Shown: positions 43,334 through 52,391, counted from the first letter of the stretch. The stretch is DNA of 64,000 nucleotides from Tumebacillus flagellatus (GCF_000714935.1 NZ_JMIR01000004.1:124001-188000), one strand, 5' to 3'. Numbers and translations are program-made. Notes: generated by a model from the letters alone, not told the origin.

Positions 43334-44320
43334 GTGTCCCAAACCAACAAACCCCGCGTGCTCGTCACCCGCGAAATCCCGGAAGCGGGCCTCGCGATTT
43401 TGCGCGAGGCGTGCGAGGTGACCGTTTTTTCCTCCGAACGGCAACCGACCCGCGAAGAACTGCTGGCGTTGCTCCCGAATTACGACGGCCTGCTCTCGAT
43501 GCTGATCGACATCCTCGACCGCCCGATGCTTGAAAAAGTCCCGCACCTGCGCGTGATCAGCAATTACGCGGTCGGCTACAATAACATCGACATTCAAGCC
43601 GCCACCGAACTCGGCATTCCGGTCACGAACACACCGGGCGTGCTGACGAACGCCACCGCCGACATCGCGTGGGCGCTGCTCATGGCCGTCACGCGCCGCA
43701 TCGTGGAAGGAGATGCGTACGTTCGCCAAGGAAAGTGGGTCGGCTGGTCTCCGGACCTCTTGCTCGGCATGGAACTCGGCGGCAAGACGATCGGCATCGT
43801 CGGGGCCGGCCGCATCGGGCTCGCGGTGGCGAAACGGGCGCGCGCGTTTGACATGAACGTGAAGTATTACAACCGCCGCCGTTTAGATGAAGAAACAGAA
43901 CGCGAATACAGCTTGAACTACGTCGATCTGGACACGCTCGTCCGCACATCGGACGTAATCTCGCTGAACCTGCCATATAATCAAGAGTCGCACCATCTCT
44001 TCAACGCCGACTTGCTCTCCCGCATGAAGCCCACCGCGTACTTGATCAACACGGCGCGAGGGGCGATTGTCGACGAAGCAGCTCTCGTCGAAGCGTTGAA
44101 AAAACGCCAGCTGGCGGGCGCGGGCCTGGACGTTTTTGAAAACGAGCCGTCCGTTCATCCGGGATTCCTCGAACTCGACAACGTCGTCCTCGTGCCGCAC
44201 TTGGGCAGTTCCACGCGGGAAACCCGCGACAACATGGCGATTCTCGCCGCAGAGAATCTCGTACGCGCGTTGCAAGGACAGCGTCCGCACTCTCTCGTCA
44301 ACCCAGAGGTTTACTCATAA
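43334..44320 (+). CDS. D-glycerate dehydrogenase / glyoxylate-hydroxypyruvate reductase
   Basis: 328-residue NAD(P)-dependent D-2-hydroxyacid dehydrogenase. Seen: ELGGKTIGIVGAGRIGLAVA (nucleotide binding), NTARGAIVDEAALVEAL (catalytic Arg region), DVFENEPSVHPGFLELDNVV (catalytic Glu) and LVPHLGS (catalytic His). This set matches GyaR/GhrB-type reductases. GTG at 43334 follows GAGGTGAT. It is 16 bases upstream of pepV and probably co-transcribed. Confidence 0.9.
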   Translation: MSQTNKPRVLVTREIPEAGLAILREACEVTVFSSERQPTREELLALLPNYDGLLSMLIDILDRPMLEKVPHLRVISNYAVGYNNIDIQAATELGIPVTNTPGVLTNATADIAWALLMAVTRRIVEGDAYVRQGKWVGWSPDLLLGMELGGKTIGIVGAGRIGLAVAKRARAFDMNVKYYNRRRLDEETEREYSLNYVDLDTLVRTSDVISLNLPYNQESHHLFNADLLSRMKPTAYLINTARGAIVDEAALVEALKKRQLAGAGLDVFENEPSVHPGFLELDNVVLVPHLGSSTRETRDNMAILAAENLVRALQGQRPHSLVNPEVYS

Positions 44321-44335
44321 GGAGGCATACATACC

Positions 44336-45721
44336 ATGTTTGAAAAGTGGATTGAACAACATCGCAGCCAGATTATCGAAAACACGCAAGGCATCTTGCG
44401 CATCAACTCGGTCGGCGGCCCGGCGAGCGCTCCGGATCAACCGTTCGGCCCCGGCTGTGCCGAAGCGCTGGAGTACGTCTTGAACCTCGGCCGCGAGATG
44501 GGCTTCGCGGTCAAAAACGTCGACGGCTACGCGGGACACATCGAATTCGGCGAGGGAGACGACTACATCGCCGTCCTCGGCCACCTCGACGTCGTGCCGG
44601 TCGGCACCGGCTGGACGTACCCGCCGTTTGGCGCGGAAATTCACGACGGCAAAATGTACGCACGCGGAGCGATCGACGACAAAGGCCCGTCGATGGCCGC
44701 ACTGCACGCCCTGCAAGCCGTGAAGGAATCGGGCGTCAAACTGTCGAAAAAAGTCCGTGTCATCTTCGGGTTGGACGAGGAATCGAACTGGCGCTGCATG
44801 GATCACTATTTTGAAAAAGAGCCGAAGCCGCTCGGCGGATTTACGCCTGATGCCGACTTCCCGCTGATCTACGCGGAGAAGGGCATCCTCTGCTTCGACG
44901 TGATTCGAGATCGCAAAAGCCAAGAGAGTGCGACGGTCATCGTTCGCGAAGTGACGGGCGGCAACCGGATCAACATGGTGCCGGATCACACCGCGATCGT
45001 GCTGGACGTCAAGGGCGTGGACATCGACCAAGTCGTGAAGCAGATCGGCGAGATCGCCGAGTCGTACAACATCCAGCATGAACTGGAAGTCGGCGACGAC
45101 ACGATCAAAATCCACGTCGCCGGGGTTTCTGTGCACGCCGCCGCTCCGCAGCACGGCGTCAACGCGATCCGCCAAGCGGGTCGACTGCTCGCGGAACTCG
45201 ACACCGCCGAACGCGACCTCTGGACGTTCATTTCGGAAGTCGACACCGAAGGCGACCGCCTCGGCATCCAATTGGTCTGCGATGTGACCGGCCCGCTGAC
45301 CAACAACATGGGCCTCGTCCACGTCGATGAAAAAGCGGCGAAGTTCTCCTTCAACGTCCGCTTCCCGGTCGACCAAACGTCGGAAGGTCTGCTCTCGATC
45401 ATGCAAGAGAAGCTCGGCCCGGACGGGTATACCGTCGCGATGAACGAGCACGCGAACATGGAGCCGCTCTATGTGCCGAAGGACTCGGAAATCGTCCAGA
45501 AACTGCTCAGCGTCTACGAGGAAGAAACCGGTGACAAAGCCGAGCCGCTGACCATCGGCGGCGGCACGTACGCACGAGCGATTCCCAACGCCGTCGCGTT
45601 CGGGGCGCTGTTCCCGGGCCAAGAAGAGCTGGCTCACCAGCGCGACGAAAACTGGGCGGTGGACGATCTGATCCGCTGCACGAAAATCTACGCCAAAGCG
45701 ATTTATGAGCTGGCGAAATAG
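44336..45721 (+). CDS. pepV: dipeptidase PepV (M20 family)
   Basis: 461-residue cytoplasmic zinc dipeptidase. Metal ligands and catalytic residues are seen in VLGHLDVVPVG (His/Asp), GAIDDKGPSMAA (Asp) and FGLDEESNWR (Glu pair), then the lid domain and the C-terminal VPDHTAIVLDVKGV. PepV cleaves N-terminal residues from dipeptides, including D-Ala-containing ones in relatives. Ribosome site AAGGAGG. Followed by a strong terminator at 45764. Confidence 0.93.
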   Translation: MFEKWIEQHRSQIIENTQGILRINSVGGPASAPDQPFGPGCAEALEYVLNLGREMGFAVKNVDGYAGHIEFGEGDDYIAVLGHLDVVPVGTGWTYPPFGAEIHDGKMYARGAIDDKGPSMAALHALQAVKESGVKLSKKVRVIFGLDEESNWRCMDHYFEKEPKPLGGFTPDADFPLIYAEKGILCFDVIRDRKSQESATVIVREVTGGNRINMVPDHTAIVLDVKGVDIDQVVKQIGEIAESYNIQHELEVGDDTIKIHVAGVSVHAAAPQHGVNAIRQAGRLLAELDTAERDLWTFISEVDTEGDRLGIQLVCDVTGPLTNNMGLVHVDEKAAKFSFNVRFPVDQTSEGLLSIMQEKLGPDGYTVAMNEHANMEPLYVPKDSEIVQKLLSVYEEETGDKAEPLTIGGGTYARAIPNAVAFGALFPGQEELAHQRDENWAVDDLIRCTKIYAKAIYELAK

Positions 45722-45763
45722 AAGGAAACACGCAGTTTTGTAACTTTGCCTCTGAAATTACGA

Positions 45764-45797
45764 AGGGCCGCAGAATCCAATCGCGGCCCTTTTTTTG
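45764..45797 (+). terminator. terminator after pepV
   Basis: AGGGCCGC and GCGGCCCT with an 11-base loop, followed by TTTTTTT. Confidence 0.9.
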
Positions 45798-45833
45798 TTG
45801 TATTTAGTAAGAAACCGGAGCTTGATTGCATGA

Positions 45834-45862
45834 TTGAATACCAAGAATAGGTTCGTTATACT
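45834..45862 (+). promoter_or_regulatory. sigma-A promoter of the WHH toxin gene
   Basis: TTGAAT (45834-45839), 17-base spacer, TATACT (45857-45862). It gives the toxin-immunity pair its own transcription start. Confidence 0.75.
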
Positions 45863-45904
45863 ATTTTTATGATCGTAATTCCTAGATGATAGGTAGGGTT
45901 CTAC

Positions 45905-47497
45905 ATGGTGGAAGCAGATCCACAACAACTTCGATTCCTTGCACAACGCTTCGCAGGAGCAGCCAACGACATTCGAAGGCAATCCTCCCGCATCGAAACA
46001 CAGGCGCATGCACTCGTACAGGGGGCGTCCGGTTGGAAAGGGCAAGCGGCTGACAGTTTTGTCACGAAAGCGGAGTTTTTGGCGGGTGAGTACAAAAAGT
46101 ACATCACTACCTTTGATGAGATCAGTTCCACTTTGAGTACGTTGGCGTACAAGGTCGAAACCATTCAGCAAAAAAGACAGAACCTGCAAAGACTTGAGAA
46201 TCAGCGCAACCATCTGCATTGGAGTGCCAATCCGGCAAACGATGCGGAAATTGCGTATCTGGACGGGCAAATTGCTTGGTTGGCAGGAGAGATTGAAACC
46301 GAGAGCTGGTACGCGGATCAAGCGGCGGCGACGGCGTTTCGGGGGATTGATCTCATGGAGGGTTTCCAATCGCTGTGGGATGTGGTCAAACGAGGGTATC
46401 ATGTGGCGGAGGTCTACACGGAAGATGTGGTAATCCCCGCATTAGATGCAGTTTGGAAAGACGTTGAAGAACATCCGGAGGAGTACCTGAAAAAGTTCGG
46501 GAATCTCCTCTTAGACGGTGTGGAGGAGTTTTTAGGAATCCCGGAGATCGTGGAATCTTGGAATACACTCACAGATTCCAACAGTTCTTGGGGAGATCGT
46601 CTGGAAGCCGCGGGATCGTTGATTTTCAACGTTGGGACCGATGTGTTGATGGTGGTCGGCGTTGGGGAAGAAATTCGCGGTGCCGAACTCTTGGCGAAGG
46701 CTGGGGCGAAGTTTGGCCCTGCTTTGCAGAAGTTGCAGCAAGCACGGGAGTATGGCAAACAAGTCCTTGAAAACGGAGCCCGCTTCTATCGCGAAGTCAA
46801 AAATGGCGACCGGGAGATCACACTCTTTCGCGGCATGGGGCCTAATTACGGACTGGCGACGGCCGGCGGAGCGGATGTAAGAGCCGCGCAAGGGTTCTCT
46901 TTTTTCAACAAAGCGGACGAGAGTGTTGTCCGATTCTCCGGGAACCTAAACGGACAATCCATCGAGAAGGCATCCAAAAAAGTAGTGCCCGAAGGCTATG
47001 ACAGTGTGGAGCAATTCCTTGCTTCAGTTGAGGAAGTAAAAGGGTATGAAAGCAAGGAGGAGTTCGCAAGGGTCGTTGAGAATACGGAAAAGTACTTGAA
47101 TGAAGGGACGAGGAACAAATCTCTCGTCAATGGGAAATATGCGGGTAAAGAGTATAAAGGTGTGGAATTTGATTGTATCGGCTACCCGATTTTTGGTCCA
47201 TACTCAAAATTCGAAGCTAAGATTCATCCAAATGATTTTTTAAAGAATGACGACTATCATTTTGCCAACGCAACGAAACAAGTATCCGTGGCGATCCAAA
47301 ATGGAAGTCTTGATCGTAGTCTTTTCACAGACAAGCAATTATCGGACATTGAAAAGGGTTTGAAAAAAATAGAAGGTTATACTTGGCATCATCATCAAGT
47401 GGAAGGAAAGCTGCAACTTGTTCCAACTGAAATTCATTTTCCTACGAAACACACAGGAGGAAGAGCGATTTGGGGTGGGGGAGAGAGTTGCAGGTAA
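45905..47497 (+). CDS. polymorphic toxin with WHH nuclease tip
   Basis: 530 residues. N-terminal WXG-like helical domain (MVEADPQQLRFLAQRF ... GWKGQAADSF) shared with the EndoU-like toxin at 30728: both start M-x2-ADP-x2-LR and have a W-x-G turn after about 40 residues. Then a middle helical pretoxin-type segment (residues about 150-310). The tip has GYTWHHHQVEGKLQLVPTEI and HTGGRAIWGGG, the WHH variant of the HNH/Endonuclease VII superfamily (Trp-His-His metal and catalytic site). The tip half is more AT-rich than the N-terminus. ATG at 45905 sits 43 bases after its promoter. Confidence 0.85.
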   Translation: MVEADPQQLRFLAQRFAGAANDIRRQSSRIETQAHALVQGASGWKGQAADSFVTKAEFLAGEYKKYITTFDEISSTLSTLAYKVETIQQKRQNLQRLENQRNHLHWSANPANDAEIAYLDGQIAWLAGEIETESWYADQAAATAFRGIDLMEGFQSLWDVVKRGYHVAEVYTEDVVIPALDAVWKDVEEHPEEYLKKFGNLLLDGVEEFLGIPEIVESWNTLTDSNSSWGDRLEAAGSLIFNVGTDVLMVVGVGEEIRGAELLAKAGAKFGPALQKLQQAREYGKQVLENGARFYREVKNGDREITLFRGMGPNYGLATAGGADVRAAQGFSFFNKADESVVRFSGNLNGQSIEKASKKVVPEGYDSVEQFLASVEEVKGYESKEEFARVVENTEKYLNEGTRNKSLVNGKYAGKEYKGVEFDCIGYPIFGPYSKFEAKIHPNDFLKNDDYHFANATKQVSVAIQNGSLDRSLFTDKQLSDIEKGLKKIEGYTWHHHQVEGKLQLVPTEIHFPTKHTGGRAIWGGGESCR

Positions 47498-47533
47498 GCG
47501 AGAGTCAGCGATTTTTAACGGGAGGAATACAGC

Positions 47534-48049
47534 ATGTCAATTGTCTGGGAAGGCGCAAATCAACCTGTAACCTTGCAGATGCTGAAGGACATGGAAGTGA
47601 AATTGGGAATTCGTTTCCCGAAGGACTTTGTGGAATGTGTAATTCAGAATCACGGCGGACACCCCTTCCCGGACGTTTTCGATTTTGGGAATCATAAAGG
47701 CGCAGTATTCGGAAGATTGCTTAGTTTAGACACCAATGAATTTGAGTCCGTTCAGAGGATCTACGAGGCTTCCTCAGATGAACTGCCGGATGGAGTGGTT
47801 CCGTTTGCTCTGGATCCAGCGGGCAATCTGATCTGTTTTGATTATGTTCACGGAAAGCAGTCCGACCCCGTTGTGGTTTTCCTGTATCATGAATTTGCGC
47901 TCACAAGAGACGATTTCGAGGACCTCACGGAAACAGACCGCGGAGGGCTTACCTACGACGAATTTTTACGCGAAGAAGCAATCCGACCGATCTGCGGTTC
48001 TTTTTCGGAACTGCTTTCGATGTTGCATGAAGGCGACGGCGAAGAATAA
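47534..48049 (+). CDS. SMI1/KNR4 (SUKH) family immunity protein
   Basis: 171 residues. LQMLKDMEVKLGIRFPKDFV and ECVIQNHGGHPF at the N-terminus, then PDGVVPFALDPAGNLICFDY, are the SUKH-fold signature. SUKH proteins are the commonest immunity partners of nuclease toxins, and this gene lies 36 bases after the WHH toxin gene. Ribosome site GGGAGGA. Confidence 0.88.
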   Translation: MSIVWEGANQPVTLQMLKDMEVKLGIRFPKDFVECVIQNHGGHPFPDVFDFGNHKGAVFGRLLSLDTNEFESVQRIYEASSDELPDGVVPFALDPAGNLICFDYVHGKQSDPVVVFLYHEFALTRDDFEDLTETDRGGLTYDEFLREEAIRPICGSFSELLSMLHEGDGEE

Positions 48050-48147
48050 AAACATACCAACGCCGACCCTGTGCATACACTGGTACCTGACGTCCAGCCC
48101 TGCATGGTATGATGGAAGCAGGGCGGACTGCGTTCTAAGAAGCGCGA

Positions 48148-48176
48148 TTCGTTCGTAAGTTGTCTTACAGAACGAA
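48148..48176 (+). repeat. inverted repeat in the leader of mecA
   Basis: TTCGTTCGTAAG and CTTACAGAACGAA pair as a 12-bp stem with one bulged A and a 4-base loop, between a TATGAT -10 (48108-48113) and the mecA start. No T-tract follows, so it is not a terminator; it may be a regulator site or RNA structure. Confidence 0.5.
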
Positions 48177-48252
48177 ACGCCTGTCCCCTGCATAATAATG
48201 AGTAAATACACACACCCATGGAAGGTCATCTCTCGGCAAAGGAGTGAGGAGA

Positions 48253-48864
48253 ATGAAGGTAGAAAAACTCAGCACAAACAAAGTGCGCATCTACATCACC
48301 TACGAAGATCTCAGCGAACGCGGCATCGACCGGGAGGAGATCTGGCAGAACGGGCGCAAAGTGCAGGAATTGTTCTGGGATATGATGGAGCACGCCTATT
48401 CGGAAGTCGGGTTTGAAGTCGCCGGTCCGTTGGCTGTCGAAGCGTTCACGATGCCGACCGAAGGGATCGTCGTCATCGTCACTCAGTTGCCGCCCTCGAT
48501 GGCGGGCGCAACAGAGGATGCGCTGCTGGATGAGGAAGAAGATCTGGAGTTGGAAGCGATTCCCGCCGATCTGAGCGAAGCCTTCATTTTCGTGTTCCAA
48601 GACTTTGAGGATGCCATTCGGGCGGCTCACTCGTTGCGAGCGCATGACGGTTTGGGTGGTTCGCTCTACCATTACAAGAACCGTTACCACTTGTTCTTTG
48701 ACGAAGAAGAGATCGCGGAGGACCTCTACGACACGATTTGGTCGATCCTCCACGAGTACGGCGATCTCTCCGCCACCACCAAAGCCATGCTCGAAGAATA
48801 CGGCAAATGCGTCATGAACGGGAACGCCGTCCAGACACTGACGGATCATTTCCCGCTTCAATAA
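48253..48864 (+). CDS. mecA: ClpC adaptor protein MecA
   Basis: 203 residues. MKVEKLSTNKVRIYITYEDL is the N-terminal substrate-binding domain start, an acidic linker follows (DEEEDLELEAIP), and the C-terminal ClpC-binding domain carries SLYHYKNRYHLFFDEEEI and AMLEEYGKCVM. MecA brings substrates such as ComK to the ClpC-ClpP protease. ATG at 48253 follows GGAGTGAGGAG; the leader contains an inverted repeat. Strong terminator after the stop. Confidence 0.9.
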   Translation: MKVEKLSTNKVRIYITYEDLSERGIDREEIWQNGRKVQELFWDMMEHAYSEVGFEVAGPLAVEAFTMPTEGIVVIVTQLPPSMAGATEDALLDEEEDLELEAIPADLSEAFIFVFQDFEDAIRAAHSLRAHDGLGGSLYHYKNRYHLFFDEEEIAEDLYDTIWSILHEYGDLSATTKAMLEEYGKCVMNGNAVQTLTDHFPLQ

Positions 48865-48885
48865 ATTGAATACGTGCACAAAAAG

Positions 48886-48922
48886 AAACTCTTCGCTCAC
48901 CTCGGTGAACGAAGAGTTTTTT
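48886..48922 (+). terminator. terminator after mecA
   Basis: AAACTCTTCG and CGAAGAGTTTTTT, extended by TCAC/GTGA pairing. It abuts the end of the convergent DUF441 gene. Confidence 0.88.
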
Positions 48923-49377
48923 CATCGGAAGAAAAACTGCACCAGCCGCATCAGCATCGCCGCGATCGCCGCCGCCATCAAAGGCCCGACGGGGATGCCC
49001 TTGAACACGACGATCCCGATCACCGAACCGAGGATCATCCCGACCATCAGCTCCGGGTCCATTTTTAACATGTACAGACCTTGACCATTTACATAAGTGG
49101 CGATGATGCCGCCCACCAACGCGCAGATGCCGCCGATGGTGAGAAACGTGCCGAGCAAGTCCTTGGTTTGAATCTTGCCGTTGACCAAGGGCACGAGCAC
49201 GGAAATCATCAAAAACAACAACCCCAGTTCCAACCCCCGACGTTCCATCGTCGGAAAGAAACGCTGAAAACTCAACAGTTTCATGATCAGCAACAAGCTC
49301 GCCGCCGTCGCCAAGATGCTGGCGCGCCCGACGATGCCGATGATGATCAACACGACGAGGACGATTTCACCCGTCAC
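48922..49377 (-). CDS. DUF441 family membrane protein
   Basis: 151 residues with four or five hydrophobic helices: GEIVLVVLIIIGIVGRASIL, TAASLLLIMKLL, LGLLFLMISVLVPL, LLGTFLTIGGICALVGGIIA and VGPLMAAAIAAMLMRL. These match the DUF441 (YeaL/YtwI) family of small inner-membrane proteins of unknown role. GTG at 49377 follows GAAGGGCGG on the minus strand; an in-frame ATG at 49404 lacks a site. Confidence 0.8.
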   Translation of the reverse strand: MTGEIVLVVLIIIGIVGRASILATAASLLLIMKLLSFQRFFPTMERRGLELGLLFLMISVLVPLVNGKIQTKDLLGTFLTIGGICALVGGIIATYVNGQGLYMLKMDPELMVGMILGSVIGIVVFKGIPVGPLMAAAIAAMLMRLVQFFFR

Positions 49378-49444
49378 ACACATCCGCCCTTCCTGCATGA
49401 GCATTCTCGTACAGATGTATATGGACGAGGTACAGGCATTAGAC

Positions 49445-50248
49445 CTAGAGAGTGAAACGCAGGGTATCGCTGCGCAAGCCGCACCGCAGCGCTTCCAGCG
49501 AGATGATGTCGCGCGGCGCGATGTTGCCGAAGTTGACGTTCGGCCCGAACAGCTTGATCAGTTCTTCCTGCTGCGAGCGAATCGGCGCTTCCCAGATCAG
49601 CAGGTCCTGGTTGCCGACCGACCGTACCAATTCGTCAAACTCGTCGCGCAGCAGCTGCCCGTGCGAATCGAACATTCCGACGCCCTTGCCGGACTCGCGG
49701 CCTTCGATGATCACTTTGAACGCGCCCGCGTCCAAGTCGGCGGCGATCATCTGCAATTGGGTGGCGACAGGGAGGTGGGTGTCGTTTTCCTTCTTGCCGA
49801 CTTCAGTGATGACTTTAAAGCCCTGCGCTTTGGCGGTGGTGATGATTTCGAGGCGCAGCTCCGCCGGCAACGAAATCGTGCCGTCCGAAACTTCGACCGT
49901 TTGAAAGCCCAAGCTCTGACAGCGATCCAAAAATTCGTGCCATTTGCCTTGCAAGATGGACGCTTCCAAGAAGGTGCCGCCGGGGTAGACGTCGATGCCG
50001 GCGCTTTGGAGCAGGTTGATTTTTTGCTGCAACACGTGAAGCGGATAGAGCTTCGACGTGCCGAATCCAAGCTTGACGAAATCGATATAGGCTCCGGCCA
50101 ACTGGATGAGATCGCCGGTTTCTTGCACACCCAGCCCCGTGTCGATCAACATCGTAAGCCCGCTGTCGGTGCGCGGCTTCGCGAGGCGACCGGGCAGCGG
50201 GTCGCGCAGGATGTCATCCCAGCCCCGCTTCAGGGGGTTTTGTTGCAT
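49445..50248 (-). CDS. phosphosulfolactate synthase (ComA family)
   Basis: 267-residue TIM-barrel enzyme of the (2R)-phospho-3-sulfolactate synthase family, joining phosphoenolpyruvate and sulfite. Seen: LTMLIDTGLGVQETGDLIQL, IDFVKLGFGTS, DVYPGGTFLEAS, VEVSDGTISLP and ITEVGKKENDT. In Bacilli (YitD) it leads to sulfolactate, a spore component; in methanogens to coenzyme M. No partner genes (phosphatase, dehydrogenase) are next to it. ATG at 50248 lies 12 bases after AAAGGAG; a GTG at 50257 is too close to the site. Confidence 0.88.
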   Translation of the reverse strand: MQQNPLKRGWDDILRDPLPGRLAKPRTDSGLTMLIDTGLGVQETGDLIQLAGAYIDFVKLGFGTSKLYPLHVLQQKINLLQSAGIDVYPGGTFLEASILQGKWHEFLDRCQSLGFQTVEVSDGTISLPAELRLEIITTAKAQGFKVITEVGKKENDTHLPVATQLQMIAADLDAGAFKVIIEGRESGKGVGMFDSHGQLLRDEFDELVRSVGNQDLLIWEAPIRSQQEELIKLFGPNVNFGNIAPRDIISLEALRCGLRSDTLRFTL

Positions 50249-50294
50249 GCGTATCACGGACTCCTTTCGCGAATCAGGCTCTGTTCAGCCTATG

Positions 50295-50330
50295 AAAAAA
50301 GCGGGCGTGTGGTTACGCCCGCGCTTTTTT
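50295..50330 (-). terminator. terminator of the minus-strand MFS gene
   Basis: AAAAAAGCGGGCGT and ACGCCCGCGCTTTTTT; the stem overlaps the last codons of the MFS gene. Confidence 0.85.
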
Positions 50331-51587
50331 CAGAGCCGTCGCTTTGCGATCCCATTCGATCTTCTGATACGGATCTTTGCCGCCCTTGTCCTGCTGTTTG
50401 ACTTTGATGAACATCCAGCAGACGATGAAGCACAGCAATGTCAGCCCCGCCATGATCAAGTACATCATGCGCGGCGTATCCATCAGCGCCCCGAAGATCG
50501 GCGGTCCGGCGGCCACGCCCAAGAAGCGTACCGAGCCGTACAGCGACGTGATCGCCCCGCGCTCGTTCTGCTCGACCGACGAGGTGATCATCGTGTTCAG
50601 ACACGGCAGCGTCAAGCCGGTCCCGATGCCGGAGACGACCAAGAGGCCGAGCTCGATGTAGGGGTTTTTCAGGAACGCGTTGATCACGAGCGGCAAGAAG
50701 ATCAACGCGAGACCGACGAGGATCAGCGTTTTCATCAAGCCGTAGTTTTTCTTGATCTTGGTGCCGGTGATGTAGGAAGTCACCGCCATCGCCAAGAGCG
50801 GCCCGGAGAGGATGAAACCGCGCATGAGGCCGTCGATTTTGTACACTTCCTCCAGAATTTGCGCGATGTAGAACAGGAACCCGAAGAGGATGAACAGCGC
50901 CACCACACCGGCGAAATAGGCGGTGAGGAGGAATTTGTATTGCTTCTTGAACGTTTTTTTCAATGTGGAGAGGTACTTTTTGACTTCTTGTTTCGGCCCG
51001 GTTTTTTTCGGTTCTTTCACAAAAAAATACACGAGCGCGGCCGAGAACACGCAGATGATCGGGAACGCGAAGAACGCGGCGTACCAAAACAGCATGGCGA
51101 GCAACACGCCGAAGATGGGGGAGAGCACTTTGCCTAAGCCGTTCGCCGCCTCGATCAGCCCGAGAGCTTTCGCGCGCGCGGCTCCCTTCCAGAGGTCGCC
51201 CGCCAGCGCCATCGCAATCGGAGCGGTGCCGGCAGCGCCCAAGCCTTGCAGAACGCGTCCGACCATGATCAGCCAATACGGAGAACTGAGCAACCACGCC
51301 GCAAGACCGCAGATGACGCCGCCGATGCCGTAGAGAATCAGCCCCGGCACGATCACCACTTTCCGGTTGTAGCGGTCGGAGAGAAAACCTGCGAGCGGGA
51401 TGATCACACCCGCCGGGACGGAGAACATCGTGATCACCAGAGAGGATTGCGCTTTGGAGATGCCGATGGTATCCTGCATCGTCGGCAGGATCGGAATCAA
51501 CATCGAGTTCCCCAACACCATGATCAGCGGAACGGTCGCCAGCGCGAACAAGGGCAAGAAGTGGATCTTTGTTCCGGTGGATTCCAA
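50313..51587 (-). CDS. MFS transporter, drug-exporter-like
   Basis: 424 residues with about 12 membrane helices. GFLSDRYNRKVVIVPG is the loop 2-3 motif, VLQGLGAAGTAPIAMALAGD the motif C region typical of drug:proton antiporters of the DHA1 type. The TTG at 51587 is 9 bases after AGAGGAAGTG and gives a natural N-terminus (LESTGTKIHFLPLFALATV); a longer frame upstream to 51755 lacks a site and overlaps the divergent gene. Substrate unknown. Confidence 0.86.
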   Translation of the reverse strand: MESTGTKIHFLPLFALATVPLIMVLGNSMLIPILPTMQDTIGISKAQSSLVITMFSVPAGVIIPLAGFLSDRYNRKVVIVPGLILYGIGGVICGLAAWLLSSPYWLIMVGRVLQGLGAAGTAPIAMALAGDLWKGAARAKALGLIEAANGLGKVLSPIFGVLLAMLFWYAAFFAFPIICVFSAALVYFFVKEPKKTGPKQEVKKYLSTLKKTFKKQYKFLLTAYFAGVVALFILFGFLFYIAQILEEVYKIDGLMRGFILSGPLLAMAVTSYITGTKIKKNYGLMKTLILVGLALIFLPLVINAFLKNPYIELGLLVVSGIGTGLTLPCLNTMITSSVEQNERGAITSLYGSVRFLGVAAGPPIFGALMDTPRMMYLIMAGLTLLCFIVCWMFIKVKQQDKGGKDPYQKIEWDRKATALKKARA

Positions 51588-51693
51588 GGTTGTTCTCACT
51601 TCCTCTGCGTTTGTAATGGTTCTCTCTTGTAGTTTTCGGCACAAGAGGTGTACCCTATGAGAGGAGATTGTTGGACAGAAGGAGAGTGACACT

Positions 51694-52353
51694 ATGAACG
51701 GTGTAGACCCGCAAGAGTTGCTGCAATTGATCGCGACACGTCGCTCGATCCGCAAATGGACCGACCAAGAGGTGCCGGACGAACTGATTCATCAAGCGTT
51801 GACCGCCGCGACGTGGGCGCCCAACGGCGGCAACTTCCAGCCGTGGCATTTCGTCGTCGTGAAGAACCGAGAGCTCATACAGAAGATGGCGGACGCGGTC
51901 CAAGAGAAAACCCTGCTGATGGCTTCGTGGCCGGAAGCGGAGCCGTTTCGTGAACATGTGGAGCGCTGGAAGACGTCCAGCGACTTCTTCCGAACGGCGC
52001 CTGCCTGCATCGCCGTCTACATGGGCGATTACCGCTCGATTGCCGACCGACTGCTGGCGGCGCGCGGACGCGAAGACGCCGATGCGGCGGCGATGCAAGA
52101 TGCCCGCCATCTCGGCAGTTCGCGCCTGCAGACGATCGCCGGAGCCATCATGCAGATGCTTTTGATGTTCCACGCCCAAGGGCTTGGCGCGGTCTGGATG
52201 GCGGGCCCGCAACAAGCGAAGCAGGAGATCGAAGCGATTCTGCCGCCTGTGGAAGGCATGGATTTCGTCGCGCTCGTGCCGGTGGGCTATCCGGCGCAAG
52301 AGCGCACCCTCACCCGCAAGCCGGTTGAGGAAGTTTCAACTTGGTTGAAATAG
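51694..52353 (+). CDS. nitroreductase family protein
   Basis: 219-residue FMN-binding oxidoreductase. RRSIRKWTDQEV is the N-terminal FMN-contact motif (RRSIR-x-F/W), TWAPNGGNFQPWHFVVVKNR the second, and GLGAVWMAGPQQ with VPVGYPAQ the C-terminal motifs. Substrates of the family range from nitroaromatics to flavins. ATG follows GAAGGAGAG. Divergent to the MFS transporter, 106 bases between starts. Confidence 0.9.
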   Translation: MNGVDPQELLQLIATRRSIRKWTDQEVPDELIHQALTAATWAPNGGNFQPWHFVVVKNRELIQKMADAVQEKTLLMASWPEAEPFREHVERWKTSSDFFRTAPACIAVYMGDYRSIADRLLAARGREDADAAAMQDARHLGSSRLQTIAGAIMQMLLMFHAQGLGAVWMAGPQQAKQEIEAILPPVEGMDFVALVPVGYPAQERTLTRKPVEEVSTWLK

Positions 52354-52362
52354 GCAGATGCC

Positions 52363-52391
52363 TTGACAGAATTTTGTGAGTGCTGTACTGT
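52363..52391 (+). promoter_or_regulatory. sigma-A promoter of the met leader
   Basis: TTGACA (52363-52368), 17-base spacer, TACTGT (52386-52391). Confidence 0.78.

Noticed and set aside
48149-48176. Stem in the mecA leader considered as a terminator
   Set aside because: No T-tract follows the stem.
50313-51755. Longer form of the MFS gene reaching 51755
   Set aside because: The extension enters the divergent nitroreductase gene and lacks a ribosome site; TTG at 51587 is preceded by AGAGGAAGTG.
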